The notes: a model not told the origin generated them from the sequence alone. Counted from the first letter of the stretch, positions 15,945 through 25,198 are shown. The stretch is 36,420 nt of DNA from Bradyrhizobium centrolobii (GCF_001641635.1 NZ_LUUB01000065.1:1-36420); one strand, 5' to 3'. Numbers and translations are program-made.

Positions 15945-17663
15945 TCAGTTTTGGTTCGATTTACCTACCGTGATCTTTTCCATCGCATCGCTGGCGGTGA
16001 AGCTCGCCGCCTTGGCGCGTGGCGGGAAGTCTTTGAAGCTCTCGAGATAGCGCGCCACGATGGCCTGCGCCGGCACCAACATGAACATCCGGTGCGACTG
16101 CCAGTCGGCGTAGTAAATGCTTGTGGTGGCCCTCTCGAACGGATCGGATCGCAGGTTATAAAGAGCTGGCGCCCGCAGCTTGTTGAATTGGCCTTGCCAG
16201 GGACCGAGCGGGGTCTGGGGATTGACCTCTGTGTTTTGCTCCAGGAACGCAATCTTCCAGTCGCGGACGCGGATCGCCATCAGGTCGCCGTCGTCGCTCC
16301 AGTAGAGAAAATCCTCGCGCGGCGACTGCTTGGCCTCACCCTTGAGGAAAGGCATCAGGTTGTTTCCATCGAGATGAACCTTGAAATTCTTGCCGTTCAG
16401 CGTGTGGCCTTGCACCACCTTTTCCACCAGGTCGGGCTCGCCCGCCGCGGCAGCGAAGGTCGGCATCAAATCCTCGTGCGCGCAGATGTCGTTGACGATG
16501 GTCCCGGGCTGAATCACACTGGGCCAGCGGATCAGACAAGGAACACGGAAACCACCCTCCCAGTTGGTATCCTTCTCGCCCTTGAACGGGGTCGCACCGC
16601 CATCAGGCCACGTGAAGACTTCGGCGCCGTTGTCCGTCGTGTAGACTACGATCGTGTTGTCGGCGACGCCGAGATCGTCGACCAGCTTCAAGAGTTCTCC
16701 GACGTGGCCGTCGGTCTCCGCCATGCCATCTGGATAGAGCCCAAGGCCTGTCTTGCCTTGTGACTCCTTCTTCAGATGCGTGAAGACGTGCATTCGCGTG
16801 GTATTGAAATAGCAAAACCACGGCGTGCCGGCGCGCTGTTGGCGCGTGATAAAATCCTTGGCTGCGGCAAGAAATTCGCCATCGATTGTCTCCATGCGCT
16901 TGGTATCGAGAGGACCGGTGTTCTCGATCACCTGCTTGCCTACGCGCCCGTAGGCGGGATCGATAGCCGGGTCGTCGCGATCACTCGCTTTGCACTTCAA
17001 GACGCCGCGCGGCCCGAATTTAGCGCGGAAGCGTGGATCCCTCGGATAATCGGAGTTCTCGGGCTCTTCCTCGGCATTGAGGTGGTAGAGATTGCCGAAG
17101 AACTCGTCGAAGCCATGCATCGTCGGCAAATGCTCGTTGCGGTCACCAAGATGGTTCTTGCCGAACTGTCCGGTGGCGTAACCGTAGGTTTTCATGACGT
17201 CCGCTATGCTCGGATCGTCCGGCCCCAATCCGAGCGTCGCACCGGGCAGGCCGACCTTCGTCAAACCAGTGCGGATCGGCGATTGCCCGGTGATGAAGGC
17301 GGCACGGCCTGCGGTGCAGCTCTGCTGGCCATACCAATCCGTGAAGACAGCGCCTTCCCTGCCGATCCGATCGATGTTGGGCGTGCGATAGCCCATGATC
17401 CCCATGTTGTAGGCGCTGATGTTGAACCAGCCGATGTCGTCGCCCATGATGAAAAGGATGTTCGGCTTGCGGCCAGACGGCGCGGCAGGTACCGGCGCAG
17501 GCGCCGAAGGGGCGGCCTTCTGCGCCTGCGCCAGCGCACTGGAGGTCAGCGTCGCCGCTGCAACCAGCGTTGAGGTGCCGAGCAGCAAATTCCGGCGATC
17601 GATGGCTTGCTGGTCGCGACTGCTGGCCTTGATCTGGTCCTTGGCTTTCGACTCGTTGCTCAT
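15945..17663 (-). CDS. Sulfatase (arylsulfatase family), Tat-type leader
   Basis: A 572-residue type I sulfatase, which hydrolyses sulfate esters using a formylglycine made from cysteine. The start at 17663 gives a leader with an RR pair (AIDRRNLLLGTSTLVAAATLTSSALA), so Tat export to the periplasm is likely. The metal site begins at NILFIMGDD (D75, D76). The modification motif is C116-T-A-G-R120 followed by AAFITGQSP; alanine replaces the usual proline, which is a known variant. GQFGKNHLGD, YTTDNGAE and a long C-terminal domain with WSDDGDLMAIRVRDWKIAF agree with the family. The activating enzyme is encoded 29 bases upstream on the same strand. The substrate is unknown, but the broken downstream barrel gene suggests an externally acquired sulfate ester. 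Confidence 0.93.
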   Translation of the reverse strand: MSNESKAKDQIKASSRDQQAIDRRNLLLGTSTLVAAATLTSSALAQAQKAAPSAPAPVPAAPSGRKPNILFIMGDDIGWFNISAYNMGIMGYRTPNIDRIGREGAVFTDWYGQQSCTAGRAAFITGQSPIRTGLTKVGLPGATLGLGPDDPSIADVMKTYGYATGQFGKNHLGDRNEHLPTMHGFDEFFGNLYHLNAEEEPENSDYPRDPRFRAKFGPRGVLKCKASDRDDPAIDPAYGRVGKQVIENTGPLDTKRMETIDGEFLAAAKDFITRQQRAGTPWFCYFNTTRMHVFTHLKKESQGKTGLGLYPDGMAETDGHVGELLKLVDDLGVADNTIVVYTTDNGAEVFTWPDGGATPFKGEKDTNWEGGFRVPCLIRWPSVIQPGTIVNDICAHEDLMPTFAAAAGEPDLVEKVVQGHTLNGKNFKVHLDGNNLMPFLKGEAKQSPREDFLYWSDDGDLMAIRVRDWKIAFLEQNTEVNPQTPLGPWQGQFNKLRAPALYNLRSDPFERATTSIYYADWQSHRMFMLVPAQAIVARYLESFKDFPPRAKAASFTASDAMEKITVGKSNQN

Positions 17664-17692
17664 CGAACACTCCCACTTTGCTTGAAAGTTGC

Positions 17693-18694
17693 TTACGGTT
17701 TTGATCTGACGACGCACCTGAATCCGACATGGCTCATGGACGAGTCGACAGGCTCGGCATGGCGTGCGGCCGGGCGGTAGCGGCGGCAATAATTCGGCGC
17801 GCAGAGATGCGAGCCGCCCTTCAAGACCTTGCGTGGAATTCTGACGTCCGGCAGCGCCGGGTCGTAGCTTGCGTCCTCACGGCCGCCGTGCGGATTTTGC
17901 GGGATGCAGCACGCCTTCGGCACATCGGGCTCGTACTTCGCGGACCACCAGTCGGAGGTCCACTCCCAGACATTGCCGATCATGTCGTAGAGACCGTACC
18001 CGTTCGGCGGAAATGCCATCACCGGCGAGGTGCGCTCATAGCCGTCGTCACACAAATTCTGGATTGGAAAATTCCCCTGCCAGATGTTCGCCATCTGCTG
18101 GCCGCCCGGGGTTAGCGTATCGCCCCAGGCGAACTCCGCGCCGTCGAGGCCGCCGCGCGCCGCGAACTCCCATTCGGCCTCGGTCGGCAGATCCTTTCCC
18201 GTCCATTTCGCGTAAGCAAGCGCATCGCTGCACGAAACATGCACCACCGGATGGTCGTCGAGTCCCTTGATGTTGCTCTTCGGCCCGTAGGGACGCCGCC
18301 AGTTGGCGCCCTTCATGAAGGTCCACCACTGGCTCCAGTCGCGAAAATCATCGACCCGCGGCGGTGGAGAGAAGACCAGCGATCCCGCGTAGATCATCTC
18401 AGGTAACGCGCCGGGATAGTCCTTCGGGTCGGGGACAATCTGCGCTGTCGTGACATGGCCAGTCGCGTTGACGAACGCCTTGAACTGCCGGTTGGTCACC
18501 GGCGCGCGGTCGATCCAGAAGCCGTCGACGGAGACTCGATGGCTCGGCGCTTCCTCGGCGTAGTGGTTGTCCGAGCCCATGCGAAACGTGCCGCCCGGAA
18601 TGCTGACCATGCCGGAGATGACATCGTCCTTTGGTCCTTCGCCGCGCTCGAACTCTGCCCGCAACATGACGCACATTCCCGGGGCGCACTTCAC
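17693..18694 (-). CDS. Formylglycine-generating enzyme
   Basis: A 333-residue SUMF1/FGE-family enzyme that converts the sulfatase active-site cysteine to formylglycine in the cytoplasm before export. Blocks in order are MVSIPGGTFRMGSDNHYAEE, VDGFWIDRAPVTNRQFKAFV, HPVVHVSCSDALAYAKWTGK, DLPTEAEWEFAARGGLDGAE, GNVWEWTSDWW and the catalytic GGSHLCAPNYCRRYRPAARH. Both catalytic cysteines are present (C298 and C303, spaced C-x4-C as in human FGE C336/C341), so this is a true FGE and not an EgtB-like relative. The start is uncertain between GTG 18694 and ATG 18676; neither has a strong ribosome site. It heads the sulfatase operon and is divergent from an AraC-type regulator across 263 bases. Confidence 0.93.
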   Translation of the reverse strand: MKCAPGMCVMLRAEFERGEGPKDDVISGMVSIPGGTFRMGSDNHYAEEAPSHRVSVDGFWIDRAPVTNRQFKAFVNATGHVTTAQIVPDPKDYPGALPEMIYAGSLVFSPPPRVDDFRDWSQWWTFMKGANWRRPYGPKSNIKGLDDHPVVHVSCSDALAYAKWTGKDLPTEAEWEFAARGGLDGAEFAWGDTLTPGGQQMANIWQGNFPIQNLCDDGYERTSPVMAFPPNGYGLYDMIGNVWEWTSDWWSAKYEPDVPKACCIPQNPHGGREDASYDPALPDVRIPRKVLKGGSHLCAPNYCRRYRPAARHAEPVDSSMSHVGFRCVVRSKP

Positions 18695-18957
18695 GATGGG
18701 TCAGCCCGGCTTCCCATTCCGGTGCACGCGCTACCGCTCGTGAATCCCCTTTTTAGGAATCACGCCGTCGCTATCGCCCAAGTTGTGATGCTAGCTTCAC
18801 CCGAGGCGGTTGTAACGTCCGGTTTGTGCCAAAATCAGGGTTGTCCTGCGACGCGGGGCCGCGCCGATTGTCTGATAATTGAAGATAAATGCTGCACGCC
18901 CCATCGCATCACGAGCGGGCGAGCAAACGCTGCAATTTGAGGTCGATATGGTAATAT
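18695..18957. promoter_or_regulatory. Divergent control region, FGE-sulfatase versus AraC regulator
   Basis: This 263-base gap must hold promoters for both directions. An imperfect inverted pair, gtgaatcc and ggaatcac (about 18740-18765), is a candidate operator. The regulator-proximal end (about 18940-18957) is AT-rich (gatatggtaatatatg). No -35/-10 pair can be assigned with confidence. Confidence 0.35.
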
Positions 18958-19959
18958 ATGGGCATCATGGTCAACAAGCGAAGTCCCGTGGGTCGATACA
19001 CCTCGCTGCACAGCCATCGACTTGTGAGCTTTGAGGACCTCAGCGAGCTTGTCCTTGGCGCGCAGACTGAGGTCATGCAGATCGGACGCGGAAGGATTGA
19101 AGGACACTTCATCCACGCATCGATCGGCGGCCTTCCAATCAGCGCCGGCTCCTTTTCCCTCGGAATAAGATCCAGGGGAGTTCACAGCCGAGACCGGATC
19201 ACCATCGGGATGCTGACAAGCTCCACGGAGAGGGTTGTCCGTTCCCCGTCGTATGAAATGTTTCCAGGAGACGTGCTGGTGACGCCTCCCCGTGGCGAGC
19301 ATGATGGCCGATACTTTGGCGGAGCGTCTCTCTTCCTGATCTCCCTCTCACCCACTGAGATCGAATCGATATTTGGAACGGGTTCGAAGCTGGCCGAACC
19401 GAGCGCGTGGCGCAGAAATCTCTACAAGGGAAATCTGGACACCGTTCAGCGAGTCATCCCTCGTCTGCAAACGCTGGTCGCGACATTGGGCAAGGGCGAT
19501 CTGGTGCTTACTGAAGCTGCAGCCGAATTCTGGAAACGCGCGGTGGTCGAGGCGATGACGGCCGACCTGTTGCGCGGGATGCCATCCGAGCTCGATGGGC
19601 CTCTGCCTTCCGCCTGGCGCCTTGTCAGACGAACTGAGGAATATCTCGACGCGCACGAGAGGGGACCGGTTCATATTTCTGAGCTTTGCAATCAACTGCA
19701 CGTTTCGCGGCGCTCGTTGCATCGAGCTTTCCACGAAGCAATTGGAGTTGGCCCTGTCGCTTTTCTCCGCTATCGGCGGCTGTGTGCTATTCACACCGCT
19801 CTTCGTTTTCACCACGCGGACGATACGAAGATATCCGATCTAGCCATTCAGCACGGATTTCTGAATATGGGGCGGTTCGCTGAGTATTACCACAAACTGT
19901 TTGGCGAATATCCTTCGCAAACGCGGAGACTGGAGATGTCGGATGACTCCATCCAGTGA
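18958..19959 (+). CDS. AraC-family transcriptional regulator
   Basis: A 333-residue regulator with an N-terminal sensor-like half and a C-terminal AraC DNA-binding domain. The two helix-turn-helix units are readable: HISELCNQLHVSRRSLHRAF and, about 50 residues later, KISDLAIQHGFLNMGRFAEYYHKLFGEYPSQTRR, the second being the classical AraC signature. Start candidates are ATG 18958 and ATG 18967, and the codon difference is trivial. It is divergent from the FGE-sulfatase operon with no other gene between, so control of that operon is the natural inference. The ligand is unknown. The downstream end is followed by tRNA-Phe on the opposite strand. Confidence 0.9.
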   Translation: MGIMVNKRSPVGRYTSLHSHRLVSFEDLSELVLGAQTEVMQIGRGRIEGHFIHASIGGLPISAGSFSLGIRSRGVHSRDRITIGMLTSSTERVVRSPSYEMFPGDVLVTPPRGEHDGRYFGGASLFLISLSPTEIESIFGTGSKLAEPSAWRRNLYKGNLDTVQRVIPRLQTLVATLGKGDLVLTEAAAEFWKRAVVEAMTADLLRGMPSELDGPLPSAWRLVRRTEEYLDAHERGPVHISELCNQLHVSRRSLHRAFHEAIGVGPVAFLRYRRLCAIHTALRFHHADDTKISDLAIQHGFLNMGRFAEYYHKLFGEYPSQTRRLEMSDDSIQ

Positions 19960-20059
19960 AGCCAATCGTAGGAAGTCGTAGGAGAGAGCGCTCTTCGCGC
20001 CGATCATCTAGCGAACGCAATCGTACAAGATCATGCTCCAGCGTGGAAAAGCGTAGTAA

Positions 20060-20135
20060 TGGTGCCCAGGGGCGGAATCGAACCACCGACACTGCGATTT
20101 TCAGTCGCATGCTCTACCAACTGAGCTACCTGGGC
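20060..20135 (-). tRNA. tRNA-Phe (GAA)
   Basis: A 76-nt tRNA on the minus strand with encoded CCA. The acceptor GCCCAGG pairs with CCTGGGC. The D arm is GCTCAGTTGGTAGAGC, the anticodon stem-loop is TGCGACTGAAAATCGCA with anticodon GAA, and the T arm is GGTGGTTCGATTCCGCC. All arms pair. Its 3' end is copied, in altered form, at the border of the repeat family at 14881, 25834 and 34024. Confidence 0.97.
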
Positions 20136-20322
20136 ATGCTCCAAGAAAGGGGCCGAGGCCCATCGGGCGGGCCGTTTATCGTGGGCTCGGGGATGGGCTG
20201 GTACTGCACCTGGCGGCCCCTCGCCGGCCGCGGCGGCGGCGGGCATGATGGGTCTCGCCAAGCGCACTGCAGAAGCCAGGAGCCGAAAGGGCGCACGCGG
20301 CGCCCTCCGATCTCGCCGCATG

Positions 20323-20721
20323 TTACGACATTGCGGCAACTTCCGCAGCCGTGTCGTAATATTCCTGGAAGAACACCAGCTTTCCCTTGCTGTATTTCAG
20401 CACATGGGCCCATTCGTTCTTGCTGATCTTGCCCGTCTTCTTCATTCGACCCGACGACGAGCCCAGGACAACGACGGTATCGCCCTGCTCGATCATTTCG
20501 CGCGGCGCAAACTCGCTGAAGTCGATATTCTCGGCGACCTTCGCGAAGAAGCCGGCAATTTCCTGCTTGCCCTTGAAACGACCAGCCCACGGCAACTTGT
20601 CGCTGGGACCGGGCGTTATCCAGGTGCAACCGTCATCGATAAGGTCGTTGACGAGCGTCGGAATGTCGCCCAGTTGGAAAAGCTCGTAGCCCTTCTTTGC
20701 GATCTCAAGATTGGATGCCAT
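20323..20721 (-). CDS. NTF2/SnoaL-like protein
   Basis: A 132-residue small alpha+beta-barrel protein of the nuclear-transport-factor-2-like (SnoaL) superfamily. It opens NLEIAKKGYELFQLGDIPTLVNDLIDD, then has CTWITPGPSDKLPWAGRFKG, EIAGFFAKVAENIDFSEFAP, DTVVVLGSSSGRMKKTGKI and a final strand (GKLVFFQEYYDTAAEVAAM). The start at 20721 is supported by AAGGAG nine bases upstream. No signal peptide is seen. Members range from enzymes to binding proteins, and no catalytic set is obvious here, so function is open. It is the last gene before the DUF2182 gene on the same strand, 150 bases away, so it may have its own promoter. Confidence 0.8.
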   Translation of the reverse strand: MASNLEIAKKGYELFQLGDIPTLVNDLIDDGCTWITPGPSDKLPWAGRFKGKQEIAGFFAKVAENIDFSEFAPREMIEQGDTVVVLGSSSGRMKKTGKISKNEWAHVLKYSKGKLVFFQEYYDTAAEVAAMS

Positions 20722-20871
20722 GAACTTGCTCCTTGAGAAATGGAATGCGGTGGGTTGCTCGATGAAAATCCGCAATGACCGGCGTCCTCAAATTCGTAAC
20801 GTCACCCCCTCTCAGTCACTGAAAAACCGCCGCAGGCGGTCGATCTGGTTGATGCCGCGTCCTTTCGCATC

Positions 20872-21648
20872 TCACATCCCGCGGCCAAGCGCGACCGCGC
20901 CGGACAGGATGAGGGCCACGCCGGCCGCCTGGCTGAGCCTGCGGCCGAGCGGCAGCAATTTCTCGCAGGCGACATAGAGGGCAATGCCGACGATCCAGAT
21001 GAGATTCATCACGCCGCTGACGAACAGCAGCGCCATCAGAAACCAGCAGCAGCCGACACAATAGCCGCCGTGGCGAAGTCCCATGCCGAACGCCCCCATC
21101 GTGCCGGGGCGCCAGTGCTGGCTGAGGAACAATAGCGGGCTCTGACAGTAGCGAAGGCAGGCGGTCTTGAGCGGCGTGAACTGGTAGAGCCCCGCGGCCA
21201 GCAGGATGACGCCGCCCAACATCGCGCTGGTGCTCGCCATCGCCATGGACAGGAGCCCGGCGTGCTCGAGCAGCCATTGTGCCAGGACCGCAACGAGGCT
21301 GAACCCAGCCCATATCGCGAGATAGCCGGCGAGAAAGACCCAGGCCTCCACTGCAGCAGCGGGCGCCCTCTCCTTGTGCTTGACGGCTGCGTACAACAGG
21401 ACGGTGGGCGCCGCACTCGGCACCATCATCGCGATCATCATCACCCACCACATGACGAACAGGAGCGCGGCATAGACCGGCGTCCATGGCATCGGCTCCA
21501 TGTCCGGCATCTCGGCCATCATCTCGGTATCCATGCCGGCGCCGATGGCCAGGTACGTCCAGGCCAACGTCACCACCGCGACAAGCGCGACCACAACAAC
21601 CAGGCGATCGCGGCGCAGCACATGTTCCAGCAGTCTCAGCTCGGTCAT
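20872..21648 (-). CDS. DUF2182 integral membrane protein
   Basis: A 258-residue multi-spanning membrane protein of the DUF2182 family. About six to seven hydrophobic helices are visible. A Met-rich periplasmic-type loop (MDTEMMAEMPDMEPMPWTP) follows helix 1, MWWVMMIAMMVPSAAPTVLLY sits in helix 2, and FGMGLRHGGYCVGCCWFLMA carries the family's Cys/His-containing segment. The Met/Cys/His content is consistent with metal handling, the usual though unproven suggestion for this family. The ATG at 21648 is chosen because the longer frame adds only unfamiliar residues. The DUF1326 gene ends 49 bases upstream, and the DUF1326-DUF2182 pairing is a recurrent neighbourhood, so they likely act together. 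Confidence 0.85.
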   Translation of the reverse strand: MTELRLLEHVLRRDRLVVVVALVAVVTLAWTYLAIGAGMDTEMMAEMPDMEPMPWTPVYAALLFVMWWVMMIAMMVPSAAPTVLLYAAVKHKERAPAAAVEAWVFLAGYLAIWAGFSLVAVLAQWLLEHAGLLSMAMASTSAMLGGVILLAAGLYQFTPLKTACLRYCQSPLLFLSQHWRPGTMGAFGMGLRHGGYCVGCCWFLMALLFVSGVMNLIWIVGIALYVACEKLLPLGRRLSQAAGVALILSGAVALGRGM

Positions 21649-21697
21649 GAGCCCACCTGACTGACAGCGGGACAAATCCGACGGCGAATTCAGCCCA

Positions 21698-22330
21698 TCA
21701 GGCGGCAACACCCTCCGGCGTCTGCACGACGGTGGCGAGCGAGCTGTGCGTGCCCTTCGTTTCGAACTTGATCGCGCCGGTCGAGTTGATGTTGGCAGAG
21801 GCGACCTCGGCGCCTCGGTGTTCGAAGCCCTCGGGCATCACGACCTGAATTCGATGGGGAGCGCCCGTCACCGGATTCTTGATCGGCTCGACCTCCGTCT
21901 CCAGCACGCCCTTGGCGACGAGCTTCGCGACGCGCCCGTTCTTGTCGAAGGAAAATTCGAACGGCACAAAGAGCGGATCGTGAATGGTGGTCACGATCAG
22001 GCTAAGAATCTGGAACATCGTGCCTTCGGCCGAATACTTGCCGGAGAAGATGTTGAACAGCGCCTGGCGTTGCTCCGGCGTCGCACGCTCATCGATGATG
22101 GGCTGCATCTTCCCGTTGCCTTCATGCAGCGCTCCCGGGAAGTCGACAGTGGCCGCGAAACAGAGGCCGTCGAGCTTGATGCCCTCGAAATGGCCTTCGG
22201 TGATCCTCATGCCGACCAGCCCTTTGCAAAAGCCGTTCGTCGGCCGGGCATTGAAATCGCAGGGGCAGCCAAACGCGCAATTACAATTCTTGATCCATTC
22301 GCCTTCGAGACGCCAGTCCGGTGCAGCCAT
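21698..22330 (-). CDS. DUF1326 protein
   Basis: A 210-residue protein of the DUF1326 family. Its N-terminus contains the diagnostic Cys cluster WIKNCNCAFGCPCDFNARPT (CxCxxxxCxC-type). GFCKGLVGMRITEGHFEGIKL, LDGLCFAATVDFPGALHEGNG and IIDERATPEQRQALFNIFSG follow, all typical of the family. There is no signal peptide or membrane helix. The Cys cluster could bind a metal, but this is not demonstrated. It is the first gene of a two-gene unit with the DUF2182 membrane protein. The family is widespread in proteobacteria and its function is unknown. Confidence 0.87.
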   Translation of the reverse strand: MAAPDWRLEGEWIKNCNCAFGCPCDFNARPTNGFCKGLVGMRITEGHFEGIKLDGLCFAATVDFPGALHEGNGKMQPIIDERATPEQRQALFNIFSGKYSAEGTMFQILSLIVTTIHDPLFVPFEFSFDKNGRVAKLVAKGVLETEVEPIKNPVTGAPHRIQVVMPEGFEHRGAEVASANINSTGAIKFETKGTHSSLATVVQTPEGVAA

Positions 22331-23170
22331 GGCACATCTCCCAATATGAGAAGGACGAAGCAGCCGCTTGATAATTGCAACAATGATTTTGAGCGTTGAA
22401 TTCGTTTAGCCAGGAAACTGCGAGCGAGATCGATCGTCGATCAGAAAGCCGGCTCGCGCCGAAGTCTGTCTTGCGGACTGCAATCTACTGTCCCAATCAA
22501 AAAAGCATATCAGCCGCTGCGTGGGGCGTACAGTGAGGCTGCTGCCCGGGCAGGTGCGGCGTCACCGACGGCGATGATGATCTCGGCCATGCGCGCCGGA
22601 AGATTGGGCAAAATCAGCGGAATGGTGCGCCATTCGGAATAAAACTGCGAACTCTTATGTTATTGAAATACCGATACAATCCTGCAACGTGAGTTTCCTT
22701 GAGGGAGGATCGTCGATCTCAATTGGCGTTGAAAAGTAACGTCCGTTGCTGGCTGTCGGGTTCCATCACGCAAACCAGATTAGTCGCCGGGAGCGTCCGT
22801 GTGAGAGGCTGTCGAGGGCGCGGTTGGGATCTTTGCCAATATTCCCCGCAACTGCCGCTCCGCGCTTAGTTGCGGCTTTGAGGGCGCTGCATTGCAGTAA
22901 GCTCCACCTCACGTGTGCGAGGGGGAGGGAGGAAGCCTCGCCAAGTCGACCGAAACGATTTAAGCTTGCTACCGGCTCGTAACGCCCCTGCTGGGCGTTG
23001 AGCATCAATCGCGCTCCCGCCACGGCTTGGGGAGTGCCGGATGGTTGAATTTCTTCGACATGAATTCTTAAGACGGCCTCGCGCTGCGAGCGCCGCCAGC
23101 GTCCCTCTGCGCGAGAGCACCACGCGGCCCATGTGATTTCGAGGCTACGCGATAGCTTGGGAGACAGCGT
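22331..23170. other. 840-base gap with no supported gene
   Basis: I see no coding region, RNA or complete repeat here. Minus-strand frames across 22766-23692 are shadows that run into the acyl-CoA synthetase gene. The stretch 22640-22690 is AT-rich (ttatgttattgaaataccga) and may hold a promoter. A GGGAG ribosome site lies at about 23159-23163 before the synthetase start. Confidence 0.45.
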
Positions 23171-25198
23171 ATGTCGCAAAGTACAGCAGAAGTGTCGGAA
23201 GCCGAGATCGCAGTCCACTGGCAGGAAGAGAACTACGTCAACCCGCCAGACAGATTTGTCGCGCAGGCCAACCTGACAGACAAAACGGTGTTTGATCGGT
23301 TCAGTCTCGATAACGTGCCGGACTGCTTCAAGGAGTACGCCGAACTTCTTCACTGGTACCGACCCTGGGACGTCACGCTTGATACGAGCAATCCGCCGTT
23401 CTGGCGATGGTTCGTCGGCGGCAGGATCAACGTCAGTTACAACTGCGTCGATCGCCATCTCGCCAAGCACAAGAACAAGACGGCGCTCCACTTCGTCCCG
23501 GAACCCGAGCAGGAAGCGATCCAGCACGTCACCTTCCAGGAGCTCTATGTGCGCGTGAACGAGGTCGCCGCATTGTTGCGAGATGGCTGCGGTCTCAAGA
23601 AGGGTGACCGGGTGACGTTGCACATGCCCATGGTGCCGGAACTTCCGATCACGATGCTCGCATGCGCCAGGCTCGGGGTCATTCACTCGCAAGTCTTCAG
23701 CGGCTTCAGCGGCAAGGCCACGTCAGATCGCATCGTCGATTCCGAAAGCCGTGTGCTGATCACGATGGACGCCTATCACCGCGGCGGCCAGCTTCTCGAT
23801 CACAAGGAGAAAGCCGACGTCGCAGTCAGCGAGGCGGAGAAAGAGGGCGTCAAGGTCGAGAAGGTGCTCGTGTGGCAGAGATACCCGGGGCGATATTCAA
23901 GCGAAACGCCGCTGGTTGGGGGCCGCGATTTCGTCATGAACGAGATGTTGTCGGCCTATCGACGGCGCCGGGTCGACCCTGTGGAAATGCCTGCGGAAGA
24001 TCCTCTGTTCCTGATGTACACCAGCGGCACCACCGGGAGGCCGAAGGGATGTCAGCACTCTACCGGTGGATATCTATCCTACGTCGCGGGAACGTCGAGA
24101 TACATTCAGGACATCCATCCGGAGGATGTCTACTGGTGCATGGCCGACATTGGCTGGATCACGGGTCACTCCTACATCGTCTATGGGCCGCTGGCGCTTG
24201 CCGCATCGTCGGTAGTGTACGAGGGGCTTCCTACCTATCCCGACGCGGGACGTCCGTGGCGCATCGCCGAAGAGCTCGACGTCAACATTTTTCATACCTC
24301 GCCAACAGCAATACGGGCGCTTCGGCGCGCCGGCCCGGACGAGCCGCTAAAGTACAATCACCACTTCAAGCATATGACCACCGTGGGCGAGCCGATCGAA
24401 CCTGCGGTATGGAAGTGGTACTACGAGGTGGTTGGCAAGGGCGAGGCGGTCATTGTTGACACCTGGTGGCAAACGGAGAACGGCGGCTTCCTGTGCAGCA
24501 CAGTACCGGCTCTCTACCCGATGAAGCCGGGGAGCGCGGGGCCAGGCGTGCCCGGCATTCACCCGATCATCTATGACGAGGCAGGCGCCGAAATTCCACC
24601 GCGCTCCGGCCGCGCCGGAAACATCTGCATCCAGAACCCCTGGCCGGGCTCATTTCAGACGATCTGGAAAGACCCCGATCGCTTCGTCCAGCAATACTAC
24701 GCGCGCTATTGCAAGGACCGATCGAGCCGCAACTGGCGCGATTGGCCGTACATGGCCGGCGACGGCGCTCTGCAGGCGGCCGATGGCTATTATCGCATCC
24801 TGGGTCGAATCGACGATGTCATCAACGTGGCCGGGCATAGGCTTGGGACCAAGGAGATCGAGTCCGCCAGCCTGCTCGTTGAGGAGATCGCCGAGGCGGC
24901 AGTGGTTCCTGCCAGGGACGAAATCAAAGGCAAGGTCCCTGATCTCTACGTATCGCTGAAGCCTGGGCTTGCCCCCAGCGAGGACATCCGCAAGCGAGTG
25001 GAAGACTCCGTGGTCCGTGAGATAGGGGCGATCGCTCGTCCGCGCCGTGTCGTGATTGTCCCCGATATGCCAAAGACCCGTTCCGGGAAGATCATGCGCC
25101 GCGTTCTCGGGGCGATTTCAAACAACGAGGATGCCGGCGACATCTCGACGCTGGCCAATCCCGAGATCGTCGATGAGATTCGAAAGATGAAATTTTAG
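23171..25198 (+). CDS. Acetyl-CoA synthetase-like AMP-forming ligase
   Basis: A 675-residue ANL enzyme of the acetyl/propionyl-CoA synthetase type, converting a short carboxylate with ATP and CoA to acyl-CoA via an acyl-adenylate. The N-terminal ACS domain includes HWYRPWDVTLDTSNPPFWRWFVGG. The phosphate loop is FLMYTSGTTGRPKG (about residues 280-293), and WCMADIGWITGHSYIVYGPL and VDTWWQTENGG are typical of Acs. GDGALQAADGYYRILGRIDDVINVAGHRLGT is the hinge region, and PKTRSGKIMRR carries the regulatory lysine K640 that is acetylated in Acs enzymes. Several positions (for example WQTENGG where Acs has WQTETGG) differ from the usual Acs, so a related short-chain or aromatic acid substrate is possible. 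A small coiled-coil gene follows 56 bases downstream. Confidence 0.92.
   Translation: MSQSTAEVSEAEIAVHWQEENYVNPPDRFVAQANLTDKTVFDRFSLDNVPDCFKEYAELLHWYRPWDVTLDTSNPPFWRWFVGGRINVSYNCVDRHLAKHKNKTALHFVPEPEQEAIQHVTFQELYVRVNEVAALLRDGCGLKKGDRVTLHMPMVPELPITMLACARLGVIHSQVFSGFSGKATSDRIVDSESRVLITMDAYHRGGQLLDHKEKADVAVSEAEKEGVKVEKVLVWQRYPGRYSSETPLVGGRDFVMNEMLSAYRRRRVDPVEMPAEDPLFLMYTSGTTGRPKGCQHSTGGYLSYVAGTSRYIQDIHPEDVYWCMADIGWITGHSYIVYGPLALAASSVVYEGLPTYPDAGRPWRIAEELDVNIFHTSPTAIRALRRAGPDEPLKYNHHFKHMTTVGEPIEPAVWKWYYEVVGKGEAVIVDTWWQTENGGFLCSTVPALYPMKPGSAGPGVPGIHPIIYDEAGAEIPPRSGRAGNICIQNPWPGSFQTIWKDPDRFVQQYYARYCKDRSSRNWRDWPYMAGDGALQAADGYYRILGRIDDVINVAGHRLGTKEIESASLLVEEIAEAAVVPARDEIKGKVPDLYVSLKPGLAPSEDIRKRVEDSVVREIGAIARPRRVVIVPDMPKTRSGKIMRRVLGAISNNEDAGDISTLANPEIVDEIRKMKF

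Noticed and set aside
22766..23692. A minus-strand frame covering the long gap before the Acs-like gene
   Set aside because: More than half is antisense to the strongly supported ligase and the rest has no recognisable motif.
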